Source: Gammaproteobacteria bacterium
GTDB taxonomy: Bacteria; Pseudomonadota; Gammaproteobacteria; SZUA-229
Length of the DNA: 64,000 nt
Assembly: GCA_029882355.1 (NCBI GenBank)
Contig: JAOUKV010000004.1
Span: forward strand, 1-64,000
Reading direction: 5' to 3'
Numbering within the stretch: the first letter of the stretch is position 1; each line of letters begins with the position of its first letter. Shown here piece by piece: positions 39,957 to 48,979 of the stretch. Under the pieces are notes generated by a model, which did no database searches, was not told where the DNA came from, and saw only the letters and a list, made by a program, of their open reading frames with translations. The position numbers and the translations under genes were made by a program.

Positions 39957-42900
39957 TTAAACTTTAATGCGCCTTTCATAGATCAAATACACCAACGGTA
40001 TGACCAATAGAGTGAGCACAGTCGAAGCGAATGTTCCGAAGATCAATGACACTGCCAGACCACCAAAGACCGGATCAAATACGATAATAAAAGTGCCGAG
40101 GATGATGGCGAAGGCAGTTAATAATATTGGTCGTAGACGTGTGATGCCTGCTGCTAACACGGCTTCATCTAATGAGTTTCCTTTACGCCGATATTCGAGA
40201 ATAAAGTCGATCAACAATAATGAATTACGCACGACGATACCGGCGAGTGCGATCACGCCGATCATTGAAGTGGCGGTGAAATACTGACCCATGATGGCGT
40301 GTCCGGGTAGAACGCCGATGATAGTTAAGGGTATCGCGCCCATGACAATTAATGGAATAGCGAACGAGCGGTAATAACCCACCAGCACTAGATAAATTAA
40401 GATAATAGAGACGGCGAAAGCTGAGCCCAGGTCACGAAACACATCCAGTGTCAGGCGCATTTCGCCATCCCAGCGCACCGCATATCCCGGCTCTGTTGAA
40501 TCAGATATAAAGTATTGAGTCAGTCTGACGCCGCCAGGCAAAGTATTGTTTTGCAGATAATTCCACATATCAAAAACTGCATAAACCTGGCTTGTGCTGG
40601 CTAGTTCGCCAGTGACGTAAACCACTGGATACTGGTCTTTGTGCAGTATTGGTTTTGGTGCAATACGTTTTTCAATACTGGCAATATCTGACAATGAAAC
40701 CTGCCGACCCTGCGGTGTAGTGAAATAGACTTTCGATAAATCTTTTGGTCCGGTGCGATCAGATGCAGGTACGCGGAAACTGATGGGCACAGGTTCTTTT
40801 TCATATTCAAGGTGTACCGTTCCCACGTCTAAACCGGCAACGAAGGCGCGTATTGTTTCGGCAATACTCGCTGTTGGAATACCCGTTAACATGGCCTTTT
40901 CACGATCAACCACAATATTGTATTCTGTAAAATCGTCGGTGACTGAATCATCAATATCTACCACATCGCCCGTCTTCTCAAAAACTTCTTTGCGTAATTC
41001 TTTGGCAATTTCTCGCAACGTTTCGTAATCGGGTCCGTACAGTTCTGCAAGTATAGTCGCGCGCACCGGTGGCCCTGGTGGATCTTCAACCAGCTTGATA
41101 TTTGCACCGATTTTTTTCGCCAGCTCGACTAACTGCGGGCGTATTTTGAGAGCTATATCAATCGAAGATTCATCACGATTATGTTTATTGACCAGGTTAA
41201 CGCGCACTTCGGCAATGTTCGGCCCCTGCTTTAATCCAGCACCGCGCAGCAGCCCATTAAAATCAATAACACCGGGCTGGCCGACGCTGGTTTCCCAGGT
41301 TTCGACTTGCGGATTCAACCTGACCATATCACCAACACGACGTGCTACATAATCGGTAGCTTCCAACGTGGTGCCTTCTGGCATATCTATGGTGATGACA
41401 AAAGTGTTAGTGTTGTTTTTTGGCAGCATTTTGAACTGCACCCACTGCACCGCCGGCATGATGAGTACCAATACCATAACCAGGGCAACACCCATAAAAA
41501 ATAGATTGCGTGTCATACGGCTGTCAATCAGGCGTTTCATCAGGCGCGCATAATTACGTTCAATCAAACCGTGCTGACCTTCTTCGTGCCCCGAACCCTG
41601 CACTTTTAAAAATCTAAACGCCGCCCACGGTGCCACTGTGTAGGCAATCGCCAGCGAGGCGATCATCGCGACCAGCACATTAAATGGGATCGGTGACATG
41701 TATGGCCCCATCATGCCGGTGACCCAGAACATGGGTAGAAATGCGAGGATGACGGTGAACGTTGCCAGATTAGTTGGTTTGCCTATTTCATTGATGGCGC
41801 GTATGGCGGACTGCAATCGGTCGACATTTTTACCGGCGTAATGCCGGAAAATATTTTCAATAACAACAATCGAATCATCCACCAGTAAACCCAACGACAA
41901 TATCAGCGCAAACAGGGTGATGCGGTTAATACTCTGACCGGCAATGTAACCCACCGCAAGGGTAATAAAAAGAATCAACGGGATGGTCACGGTTACGATA
42001 GAGGCGGCACGCCAGCCCAGAAAAATCACCAGTAAAATGACTACAGTAATGATAGCAATCGCCATATGTTCGATCAGAGTGTTGACCGCATCCTCGGCCT
42101 TGGCACCATCATTGCGAGTGACATCGACATTCACACCAGCGGGAATCAGGTCGTCACGGATACGATCAAGATCATCTATCACTGCCTGCGCGACATTTAC
42201 CGCATTGGCACTGGCGCGTTTTGCAATTGCAATGCTAACCGCGGCGGTTTCATAATCGGCAGGTTTTACGCCAGTAAAAGCGGGACCATAACCAATGCGT
42301 GATACCTGATCAATTTCTTCAGGGCCATCAATAATTTCCGCAACCTGTTTCAGGTACACCGGTTTATGCTGGGAAAGTGTTACCACAAGACTGCCGACAT
42401 CTTCTGCACTTTTCAAGGCACCACCCGTTTGTACCGATGCCAGCGTATTGCCGCCGACAAAAGTACCGGAAGGAATCGCCTTATTGGTGGCTTCGATCAC
42501 TTTACGAATATCATCCAGAGTGACATTGTATTTGTGCATACGCTCAAGATCGAGATTGATGCTGATAGCTCGTTTGTGTCCACCGTGCACATACGAAACC
42601 GATGTGCCTTCAACACGACGTAACCGTTCGAGTACATCATTAGCGGTATGCCTGAGATTACATTCCTCTGTGCCATCACAGGATAATGCGATAACCACAA
42701 TTGGTACATCATCGACATCAGCCGGTTTTATCAGCGGCTGCAATGTGCCCGGCGGCATGCGATCAATGTTACTCATAATACGGTCATACAGTCTGACCAG
42801 TGAATTTTCCATATTTTCACCGACATTGAACTGTACGCTAACCACACCGACTGAGTCCATCGCCGAACCATAAGTGTGATCCATGCCTGGCAGACCCTGC

Positions 42901-43148
42901 AAAATAGCTTCGAGCGGTTTAATGATGAGCTGTTGTATTTCTTCAGGCGAAGCACCCGGTTTTTGCACAATGACGTTGGCTGCCGGTACGACAATTTTTG
43001 GATTCTCTTCGCGCGGTGTAACCAGAAAAGCGTACATGCCCGCAATAAAGGCGAACAGGATAATCAGCAGGGTTAACTTGTTGTCGATAAAATATGACGC
43101 CACACGTCCGGCCATATTTAGTTCGCTATCTGGAATTTGCTCCATCAT
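39957..43148 (-). CDS. RND-family efflux pump permease
   Basis: Inner-membrane proton-driven transporter of the AcrB/MexB superfamily, 1063 residues. It shows the usual two-fold layout: a helix near 30, a large periplasmic loop, helices 2-7 (about 360-560), a second periplasmic loop, and helices 8-12 (about 900-1050). The proton-relay Asp pair is present in LGLLVDDSIVVIENIF. The absence of an HME-type charged helix-4 signature argues against a copper/silver pump, but the substrate is unknown. It overlaps the adaptor gene by 4 bases as last gene of a TolC-adaptor-RND operon. Confidence 0.92.
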   Translation of the reverse strand: MMEQIPDSELNMAGRVASYFIDNKLTLLIILFAFIAGMYAFLVTPREENPKIVVPAANVIVQKPGASPEEIQQLIIKPLEAILQGLPGMDHTYGSAMDSVGVVSVQFNVGENMENSLVRLYDRIMSNIDRMPPGTLQPLIKPADVDDVPIVVIALSCDGTEECNLRHTANDVLERLRRVEGTSVSYVHGGHKRAISINLDLERMHKYNVTLDDIRKVIEATNKAIPSGTFVGGNTLASVQTGGALKSAEDVGSLVVTLSQHKPVYLKQVAEIIDGPEEIDQVSRIGYGPAFTGVKPADYETAAVSIAIAKRASANAVNVAQAVIDDLDRIRDDLIPAGVNVDVTRNDGAKAEDAVNTLIEHMAIAIITVVILLVIFLGWRAASIVTVTIPLILFITLAVGYIAGQSINRITLFALILSLGLLVDDSIVVIENIFRHYAGKNVDRLQSAIRAINEIGKPTNLATFTVILAFLPMFWVTGMMGPYMSPIPFNVLVAMIASLAIAYTVAPWAAFRFLKVQGSGHEEGQHGLIERNYARLMKRLIDSRMTRNLFFMGVALVMVLVLIMPAVQWVQFKMLPKNNTNTFVITIDMPEGTTLEATDYVARRVGDMVRLNPQVETWETSVGQPGVIDFNGLLRGAGLKQGPNIAEVRVNLVNKHNRDESSIDIALKIRPQLVELAKKIGANIKLVEDPPGPPVRATILAELYGPDYETLREIAKELRKEVFEKTGDVVDIDDSVTDDFTEYNIVVDREKAMLTGIPTASIAETIRAFVAGLDVGTVHLEYEKEPVPISFRVPASDRTGPKDLSKVYFTTPQGRQVSLSDIASIEKRIAPKPILHKDQYPVVYVTGELASTSQVYAVFDMWNYLQNNTLPGGVRLTQYFISDSTEPGYAVRWDGEMRLTLDVFRDLGSAFAVSIILIYLVLVGYYRSFAIPLIVMGAIPLTIIGVLPGHAIMGQYFTATSMIGVIALAGIVVRNSLLLIDFILEYRRKGNSLDEAVLAAGITRLRPILLTAFAIILGTFIIVFDPVFGGLAVSLIFGTFASTVLTLLVIPLVYLIYERRIKV

Positions 43149-43528
43149 TTTTTACCCGTCGATTTTTTTGTCAACACGGTTACCGGACTACCATCATGTA
43201 CGGCCTCTAACCCACCAACAAGCAGTGTCTCGTTACCAAATAAACCACTAAGAATATCTACCTTGTCTGCATCCTTTTTGCCTGAACGTACCATGCGAAA
43301 ACGTGCTTCGTTTTTTTCCAGAACAAATACGCCCGAGATACCATTGCGGACAAGCAATGCGGCACGTGGAATCGAGATAGATAAATCACCCGCAGATGCC
43401 GCTGAAATTTTTACCACAGGCCTTGCGATAGCTGGTGACGTGTTTGCCATCGAATCTTCGGCACTGACAAAGTTGGCATTGAAAACCAGCAAGGCTATCA
43501 ACATATTTAAATGCGTAGTTTTATTCAT
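43145..43528 (-). CDS. Very short periplasmic adaptor (membrane-fusion protein) for the RND pump
   Basis: A 127-residue protein with a clear signal peptide (about 1-23, cleavage near VSA-ED) joined to what looks like only the C-terminal membrane-proximal part of an RND adaptor: SISIPRAALLVRNGISGVFVLEKNEARFRMV, here residues 50-80, then GLFGNETLLVGGLEAVHDGSPV (about 95-117). Typical adaptors are 350-400 residues; the alpha-hairpin, lipoyl and most beta-barrel regions are missing. It overlaps tolC-type and RND genes by 4 bases each, so it is not an obviously decaying remnant. Confidence 0.75.
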   Translation of the reverse strand: MNKTTHLNMLIALLVFNANFVSAEDSMANTSPAIARPVVKISAASAGDLSISIPRAALLVRNGISGVFVLEKNEARFRMVRSGKKDADKVDILSGLFGNETLLVGGLEAVHDGSPVTVLTKKSTGKK

Positions 43529-44886
43529 GGCAACACCACCACAGGTAAAGATAAGTTTCCAACAGCCAACGGCAGGGCGACCTGCGCAATATCCAGATTT
43601 AAACGCGCAGTCAACTTTTCAATACGCGCATCGGTATACAAACGCTCTGACTGCAGTAAATCCAATAAAATAGTTCGTCCCTGACCGTAACGTTTTTTGA
43701 CCAGCTGCACCGTCTGCTTCGCGGTTTTTACATTATCTTCAGCCAGGGCCAAACGCTCTCGTGATTCATGCAAACTGCTGTAAGCGTCACGTACCTGCTT
43801 CTGCACAGACTGCTCCAGTGATTGTAGCTGCCACTGCATTTCGCGTTGCTGTGCCAGCGTGGTATCAATTTTTCCACTGTTCTTACCATCGTATAAATCA
43901 AAACTGAGCACACCCATAACGCTGGATGACTGATTATCAAAACCCGGCTCATCATCGTACCAGTTTGAATTCACGATAAGATCTAGACTGGGTTTGCGCA
44001 CTGAACGTGCCGCATCAACTCGTGCCCGTGCTGCTTGTACTAGAGCACGTGCCGCCGCCAGATCTTTGCGATTAGTCAGTGCACGTTTTTCATATTCTTC
44101 AATAGACACGTCTTCGCTAACAGCTGGTACATTCGACACCGCCAGATTAATTTCACTATCCAATGTCAAACCTGTCACCAGCTTAAATTCATCGAGCGCT
44201 GAGCGATGACGCGTTGCCGCCTGTTCACGTTGTGAACGAATGGCGGCAAGGCTAACTTGCGCTGCCAGTTTGTCGGATTCGACGATGCGATCCTGCCTGG
44301 CTAGTTTGGCCGTGGTGTTGGCGTGTTGCCTGGCGGCAGCAACGGCATCTTCTGCGATCGCCAAAGCCTGCTCCGTTGCCTGCACAAACAGATAAGCGCT
44401 GATAGTGGCATAAGCGATTTTCTCGCGCTCACGCTGATATTGTAGTCGGGCATTTTTTTCTGTCTGCTCGGCATCAATCACCATAGCTGAAGTTCGGCCA
44501 CCCGCATACAGCGACCAACGCAATGCCAGCTGAGTAAAATACAAAGTTGAGGAATCAGGGTTATTAAGCAGAACTGGATCAAAATCAGGTGTTGTTACCT
44601 GCCGGGTGTTCAGTTTATCGGCGAAGGCATCGAGCGGATTGTCACTCAAACGCGCCGTATGTGAAAGTGTCAGCGTCGGCATATGGCCTGCTTTACTTGT
44701 CTGCGTTTGTGCGACCGCAGCACTGGTCTGATATTGCACCGCATTCAGATTCGGATTGTGTTTGAGCGCATATTCAACGGCTGAATCAAGATCAAATGTT
44801 TGTGCCTGCGTATAAGCACTGCTTAATGCTAACAACCACAGCAGTGAAATTTTAATTGCGTATCGAAATAGCATATCCAAACTCAC
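43525..44886 (-). CDS. TolC-family outer membrane efflux protein
   Basis: Outer-membrane channel of the tripartite pump, 453 residues. It has a signal peptide (about 1-28), then two outer-membrane-efflux repeats: FDLDSAVEYALKHNPNLNAV at the start of the first, and EYEKRALTNRKDLAAARALV near the start of the second, with long coiled-coil helices rich in Ala, Gln and Arg. It is the first gene of the operon with the short adaptor and the RND permease. Confidence 0.93.
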   Translation of the reverse strand: MSLDMLFRYAIKISLLWLLALSSAYTQAQTFDLDSAVEYALKHNPNLNAVQYQTSAAVAQTQTSKAGHMPTLTLSHTARLSDNPLDAFADKLNTRQVTTPDFDPVLLNNPDSSTLYFTQLALRWSLYAGGRTSAMVIDAEQTEKNARLQYQREREKIAYATISAYLFVQATEQALAIAEDAVAAARQHANTTAKLARQDRIVESDKLAAQVSLAAIRSQREQAATRHRSALDEFKLVTGLTLDSEINLAVSNVPAVSEDVSIEEYEKRALTNRKDLAAARALVQAARARVDAARSVRKPSLDLIVNSNWYDDEPGFDNQSSSVMGVLSFDLYDGKNSGKIDTTLAQQREMQWQLQSLEQSVQKQVRDAYSSLHESRERLALAEDNVKTAKQTVQLVKKRYGQGRTILLDLLQSERLYTDARIEKLTARLNLDIAQVALPLAVGNLSLPVVVLP

Positions 44887-45113
44887 GTGAATTTACTTAT
44901 CAAAAAGAGGTATTGCGTCCATTTATGAAAACTCTGATTAACCATTCTTACAATATATAGCAACATTCCATAATTACAATGCTTTAACAAGTTACTGTCA
45001 GAGTGCCCACATTTTACCTGAAACAACTATATAAGAAAACTCTAATATTGTAGATGTTTTTCTAACCTCTAAATTTCATATGACAAAATGTACTGTAAAC
45101 AGACTTTTCGCTG

Positions 45114-45902
45114 TTAACGTGAACGCACAAGATTAGAAGTAAAAAACACCATAGACGCCGCCAGAACTATCGATGGTGCAGCGGGCGCATCCCAATATAA
45201 TGATGAAGCAATCCCTAATATTACCGACAAAACGGCAAACAACACCGATAGCACCACCATCTGCAAGGGTGTTTTGGAATACAGCCGCGCACTGGCTGCC
45301 GGGATAATTAACAGTGCTGTGATCAACAAAACCCCAACGACTTTTATCGCAACTGCAACGGTCAATGCCAGCAACAGCATAAACAAAAAGCGCGTTCTAT
45401 CTACTGACACGCCATCGGTACGTGCCAGTTCTTCGTGCACCGAGATGGATAGTAAATCACGCCACAAATAAGTAAATAACGAGAGCACTAATACCGCACC
45501 GGCATAAATCCAGATCAGTTCTTCACGACTGACTGCGAGAATATCGCCGAATAGATAAGCCATCAAATCGACATTTGAACCCTGATTCTGAGCGTAGGAT
45601 AAAACAATCAGACCCAGTGCCAAAGCACTGTGCGACATGATGCCCAGCAGCGTATCGGTGGATAGTTCTTGTTTTTTCTCCAGCCAGAACAATAACGAGG
45701 CCAGTACAATACCGACCACGGCTACACCAATGATAGGCAAAACCTCAGTAGAAACCGCTAGTGCCACACCCAACAAAGCAGAATGCGCCAGGGTATCGCC
45801 AAAATAAGCCATGCGTCGCCAGACCACGACACAACCCAAAGATCCGGCCAATAAAGCTAAACCTATACCTGCCAATAAGGCATTGATGATGAAATCATCC
45901 AT
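45114..45902 (-). CDS. znuB: Zinc ABC transporter permease ZnuB
   Basis: Inner-membrane subunit of the high-affinity zinc importer. I start it at ATG 45902 (MDDFIINALLAGIGLALLAG), giving 262 residues, the family length; the frame is open 15 codons further but those would lie inside znuC. It has about eight membrane helices, with ABC-3 family features such as RMAYFGDTLAHSALLGVAL and VGVLLITALLIIPAA. It overlaps znuC by 8 bases. Confidence 0.96.
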   Translation of the reverse strand: MDDFIINALLAGIGLALLAGSLGCVVVWRRMAYFGDTLAHSALLGVALAVSTEVLPIIGVAVVGIVLASLLFWLEKKQELSTDTLLGIMSHSALALGLIVLSYAQNQGSNVDLMAYLFGDILAVSREELIWIYAGAVLVLSLFTYLWRDLLSISVHEELARTDGVSVDRTRFLFMLLLALTVAVAIKVVGVLLITALLIIPAASARLYSKTPLQMVVLSVLFAVLSVILGIASSLYWDAPAAPSIVLAASMVFFTSNLVRSR

Positions 45903-46665
45903 GACGATGACCACACTCTTTGTGATGGCTGCAAATGATGGCACCATTCAATTCATGTTCGTGGTCGTGATGATGGGAATAAACAGCCATACCATTCAAA
46001 GCATCACCAAATAATTTTAGGTACTCGGGATGTTCACTGATGTGATCAGGATGTCCGGTACAACAAACGTGTGTATTTAAACAGACCACCTGGTCAGTGG
46101 CGGCCATGACCAAATGTAAATCGTGCGAAACCATCAAAATGCCACAACCATGATGATCACGTATTGAGGCTATAATTTTATAGAGTGCTTGCTGGCCAAT
46201 AATGTCGACACCTTGAGCGGGTTCATCCATTACCAGCACGTTAGGTTTCTTTAACAATGCCCTGGCCAGTAACACTCTTTGCAATTCACCACCGGAAATA
46301 TTTTGAATAGCCGAGTTTATAATGTGGTTAACACCAACCTCATGTAGAACCTGGTTGATTTCATCATCCGTATAACTCGCAGCCAGCTGTAAAAAATCCA
46401 GTACCCGCAAAGGTAATACAGGATTAATGCTACTGCGCTGCGGTACATAACCAATTCTTAAATCATCTCGGCGAAAAACCTGACCATCACTGGCATCACT
46501 CAAACCAAGAAGAATACGGATCAAGCTGGTTTTACCGGCGCCGTTTGGACCGATAAGGGTGACTATCTCAGACTCCCGCAGACTCAGGCTTACATCCAAA
46601 AGAATGGTTTTACCCTGTATGCTTAAGCTCAGGTCTTCCGCTGCCAGTAATATATTATTATCCAC
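45895..46665 (-). CDS. znuC: Zinc ABC transporter ATPase ZnuC
   Basis: ATPase of the zinc importer, 256 residues. Walker A is GPNGAGKTSLI (about 38-48), the signature is ISGGELQRVLLARALL and Walker B is VLVMDEP. The C-terminal tail is histidine-rich (YSHHHDHEHELNG and CSHHKECGHRHG), a feature also seen in other ZnuC proteins and possibly a zinc sensor or buffer. It starts divergently from znuA. Confidence 0.96.
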   Translation of the reverse strand: MDNNILLAAEDLSLSIQGKTILLDVSLSLRESEIVTLIGPNGAGKTSLIRILLGLSDASDGQVFRRDDLRIGYVPQRSSINPVLPLRVLDFLQLAASYTDDEINQVLHEVGVNHIINSAIQNISGGELQRVLLARALLKKPNVLVMDEPAQGVDIIGQQALYKIIASIRDHHGCGILMVSHDLHLVMAATDQVVCLNTHVCCTGHPDHISEHPEYLKLFGDALNGMAVYSHHHDHEHELNGAIICSHHKECGHRHG

Positions 46666-46729
46666 TTATTAATTCTCAAAATATTTATTCAGTTTGCCTG
46701 AACAGTTTGACTTCAACGTTCATCACCAT

Positions 46730-46747
46730 AATATTAGTGTTAATATT
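46730..46747. promoter_or_regulatory. Inverted repeat between znuC and znuA, candidate Zur operator
   Basis: AATATTA-GTGT-TAATATT is a perfect 7+7 inverted repeat in the 117-base gap between the divergent znuC and znuA starts. Its position and AT-rich dyad fit a zinc-uptake-regulator site, though it matches the Escherichia coli Zur consensus only loosely. Confidence 0.45.
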
Positions 46748-46782
46748 GCGCAGCTATCTTATCTCATATTACAGCCTATATC

Positions 46783-47715
46783 GTGACTAAACATTCCTAC
46801 TTTCTGACCCTGGTTTTACTGATCTCATCAACAACACAGGTCACAGCAAAACCGCTACGAATTGTTGCCAGTATCAAACCTGTGCATTCCTTGGTCGCTG
46901 GAATAACTCAGGGAGTTATTGAACCAGAACTGCTCATGGGCAGCCAGCAATCCCCCCATCACTACAGCCTGCGACCATCTGAACGCAGAATGCTGGCTAA
47001 GGCAGATTTAATCTTCTGGATTGGCCCGAGTCTGGAAAGTTTTTTGCCTCGAATATTAGGCAGCCTCAAAAATAAAAAAAAATCTGTGTCACTCATGCAA
47101 ACCCAGGGCTTGCATTTATTACCGTTACGACAAATTGACAATGACCATCGCGAACAAGGTCATGATGAACATGATCACAGCGCAGGCGAGCAGGCCAGTT
47201 CAAAAATGGATGCACATTTCTGGTTGAACACCTATAACGCCGATATTCTTGTCGATGTTATCAGCCAAAAAATCATTAATCTTGATCCTGAACACCAACA
47301 ACAGTATCAGGCCAACAGTCAACGACTACATGACCAGATTGCTCAATTAAGAAAAACCCTGCAAACGTCATTGAGCTCCGTCAAAAATGCTTTTCTGACT
47401 TATCATGATGGTTACCAGTATTTCGAAGCTGAATTCAACCTAAATAATGCGGGATTCATTACTGCATCTGAATTACAACCCGGTGCACGTCGAATTAGCG
47501 AATTGAAAAAACTAATTGAAGAAAAAAATATTGAATGTATTTTTTACGATGCCCCCACAGAACCCCCCATACTGAAATCATTAGTAGCTAACAACAAAAC
47601 TAATACATTCATGCTTGATCCTGTCGGTGTTTTTATTCCGCCGGGTAAAAACGCCTGGTTTGAAACTATTCACGCATTAACCCAGCAGTTTATAAATTGC
47701 AGACAAAGTATATAA
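46783..47715 (+). CDS. znuA: Zinc ABC transporter periplasmic binding protein ZnuA
   Basis: Periplasmic zinc-capturing protein of 310 residues starting at GTG. It has a signal peptide (about 1-22) and the cluster A-1 fold: IVASIKPVHSLVAGIT, SPHHYSLRPSERRML with the first histidine ligand, a histidine/acid-rich loop (HREQGHDEHDHSAGEQ, about 125-141), DAHFWLNTYNA and LTYHDGYQYFEAEF with further ligands. It is divergent from znuCB, completing the importer. Confidence 0.96.
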   Translation: MTKHSYFLTLVLLISSTTQVTAKPLRIVASIKPVHSLVAGITQGVIEPELLMGSQQSPHHYSLRPSERRMLAKADLIFWIGPSLESFLPRILGSLKNKKKSVSLMQTQGLHLLPLRQIDNDHREQGHDEHDHSAGEQASSKMDAHFWLNTYNADILVDVISQKIINLDPEHQQQYQANSQRLHDQIAQLRKTLQTSLSSVKNAFLTYHDGYQYFEAEFNLNNAGFITASELQPGARRISELKKLIEEKNIECIFYDAPTEPPILKSLVANNKTNTFMLDPVGVFIPPGKNAWFETIHALTQQFINCRQSI

Positions 47716-47779
47716 TCACGTCATAATTTTACAGATAAACACAATACAATTTCTAAATACCCAACAACAGGATCACTCA

Positions 47780-48196
47780 ATGGTTCATCAGCAACAACTG
47801 CGTTTTTCTACCGATGGCCGTGGTACCTACAACATCAGTCAACAGATTAGTGATGTCATACAGAAATCTGCTATTCAGTCTGGTATTTGCCAGATTTTTA
47901 TTCAGCACACCAGTGCATCATTAATTTTATGCGAGAATGCCGACCCAACTGTCAGATCTGATCTAGATGCATTCATGAAACGACTGGTACCTGATGGTGA
48001 CAGCCTGTTCAAGCACAAAGATGAGGGGCCTGACGACATGCCAGCACATGTACGCACTGTTTTAACCGAAAGTTCACTCTCCATTCCTGTATGTGAGGGC
48101 AAGGCAAACCTGGGTATATGGCAAGGTATTTATCTCTGGGAACATAGAACCGGTTCATTCAAGCGTAATCTCAGCATTACCATTATTGGCGAATAA
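47780..48196 (+). CDS. yjbQ: YjbQ family protein (UPF0047), canonical copy
   Basis: A 138-residue YjbQ-family protein. Members have been linked to a side activity that replaces ThiE in thiamine phosphate synthesis. It keeps the family residues: H43 in FIQHTSAS, KHKDEGPDDMPAH (about 76-88) and the closing GIWQGIYLWEHR. It is followed 17 bases later by a second, divergent copy and lies 1.6 kb upstream of thiE. The physiological reaction is not settled. Confidence 0.92.
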   Translation: MVHQQQLRFSTDGRGTYNISQQISDVIQKSAIQSGICQIFIQHTSASLILCENADPTVRSDLDAFMKRLVPDGDSLFKHKDEGPDDMPAHVRTVLTESSLSIPVCEGKANLGIWQGIYLWEHRTGSFKRNLSITIIGE

Positions 48197-48213
48197 TAGT
48201 TCCCTGATTTTTA

Positions 48214-48660
48214 ATGTTATATCAAAATACACTACAACTCGCCGAACACAGTCAGGGCGCTTACGAAATCACTGATCTGATTTCAACTATTATTACAGAA
48301 TCAAAAATACACACCGGCACCTGCCACCTTTTCATTCACAATAGCTCATCAGCTATTCTAATTAGCGACACCGCTGATGATTCAACAAAGGATATGACGG
48401 CTGACTTTATGGCTCAGCTTGCACCCAGCAGTACCGATGCCAATGAAAATATCAACAATGCGATGAATGCTGTGCCACCAACAATGAAGCACGCTCGCTC
48501 CCAAAGTGAACTCACTATACCGATTACCAATGGCCGACCTGGTATTGGTGTATGGCAGGGTATTTTCCTATGGGAATACAAATCGTCTCCCGTGGAACGT
48601 AAGTTAACGGTGACCATTATGGGTGAAGCGAAACATAAATCTTTCAGACTAACCCGATAA
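48214..48660 (+). CDS. YjbQ family protein, divergent second copy
   Basis: A 148-residue paralogue of the preceding gene, aligned without gaps over its first 60 residues. It keeps the fold motifs (GAYEITDLIS; GIGVWQGIFLWEYK) but the conserved histidine at 43 is asparagine (FIHNSSSA) and the DEGPDDMPAH loop is replaced by a stretch with only a final histidine (VPPTMKHA). It therefore probably lacks the original active site and may act as a partner or have a changed role. Start at ATG 48214, 17 bases after the first copy. Confidence 0.88.
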   Translation: MLYQNTLQLAEHSQGAYEITDLISTIITESKIHTGTCHLFIHNSSSAILISDTADDSTKDMTADFMAQLAPSSTDANENINNAMNAVPPTMKHARSQSELTIPITNGRPGIGVWQGIFLWEYKSSPVERKLTVTIMGEAKHKSFRLTR

Positions 48661-48681
48661 CAAAACGCATCACCTAAAGCT

Positions 48682-48852
48682 CTAAACTTCAGTCATTTCA
48701 AAGTCTACTTTACCAACACCACAATCAGGACAAGTCCAGTCTTCCGCAACATCTTCCCATTTTGTACCCGCAGCAAGCCCATGCTCTTCATCACCTAATT
48801 CTTCGTTATAAACATAACCACAGGTAATGCATACCCAAGTCTTGTAACTCAT
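48682..48852 (-). CDS. Rubredoxin
   Basis: A 56-residue iron-sulfur electron carrier read directly from the sequence. The four iron ligands are C8-x2-C11 (WVCITCGYVYNEELG) and C41-x2-C44 (WTCPDCGVGK), with the usual aromatic core residues. It is transcribed alone against thiD. Rubredoxins pass electrons to oxidoreductases such as alkane hydroxylase or oxygen/ROS reductases; no such partner is in the window. Confidence 0.96.
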   Translation of the reverse strand: MSYKTWVCITCGYVYNEELGDEEHGLAAGTKWEDVAEDWTCPDCGVGKVDFEMTEV

Positions 48853-48979
48853 TCTTTATTGCCCGTCTAAAATAATTAAAAATGCATTTTACCTAATACA
48901 TAAAAAAAATATCCCCCATTAATGCAGTGCAAGTTAAATTGGGGCTTGCTTTGAAAGCTCACAGGCTTAAACTTGAGAC

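Noticed and set aside
43137..43673. Plus-strand open frame of 178 codons opposite the short adaptor
   Set aside because: It is a shadow of the adaptor and TolC-type genes; no Shine-Dalgarno or family resemblance.
45903..45947. 15-codon N-terminal extension of ZnuB
   Set aside because: It lies within znuC and lacks family conservation; ATG 45902 gives the normal N-terminus.
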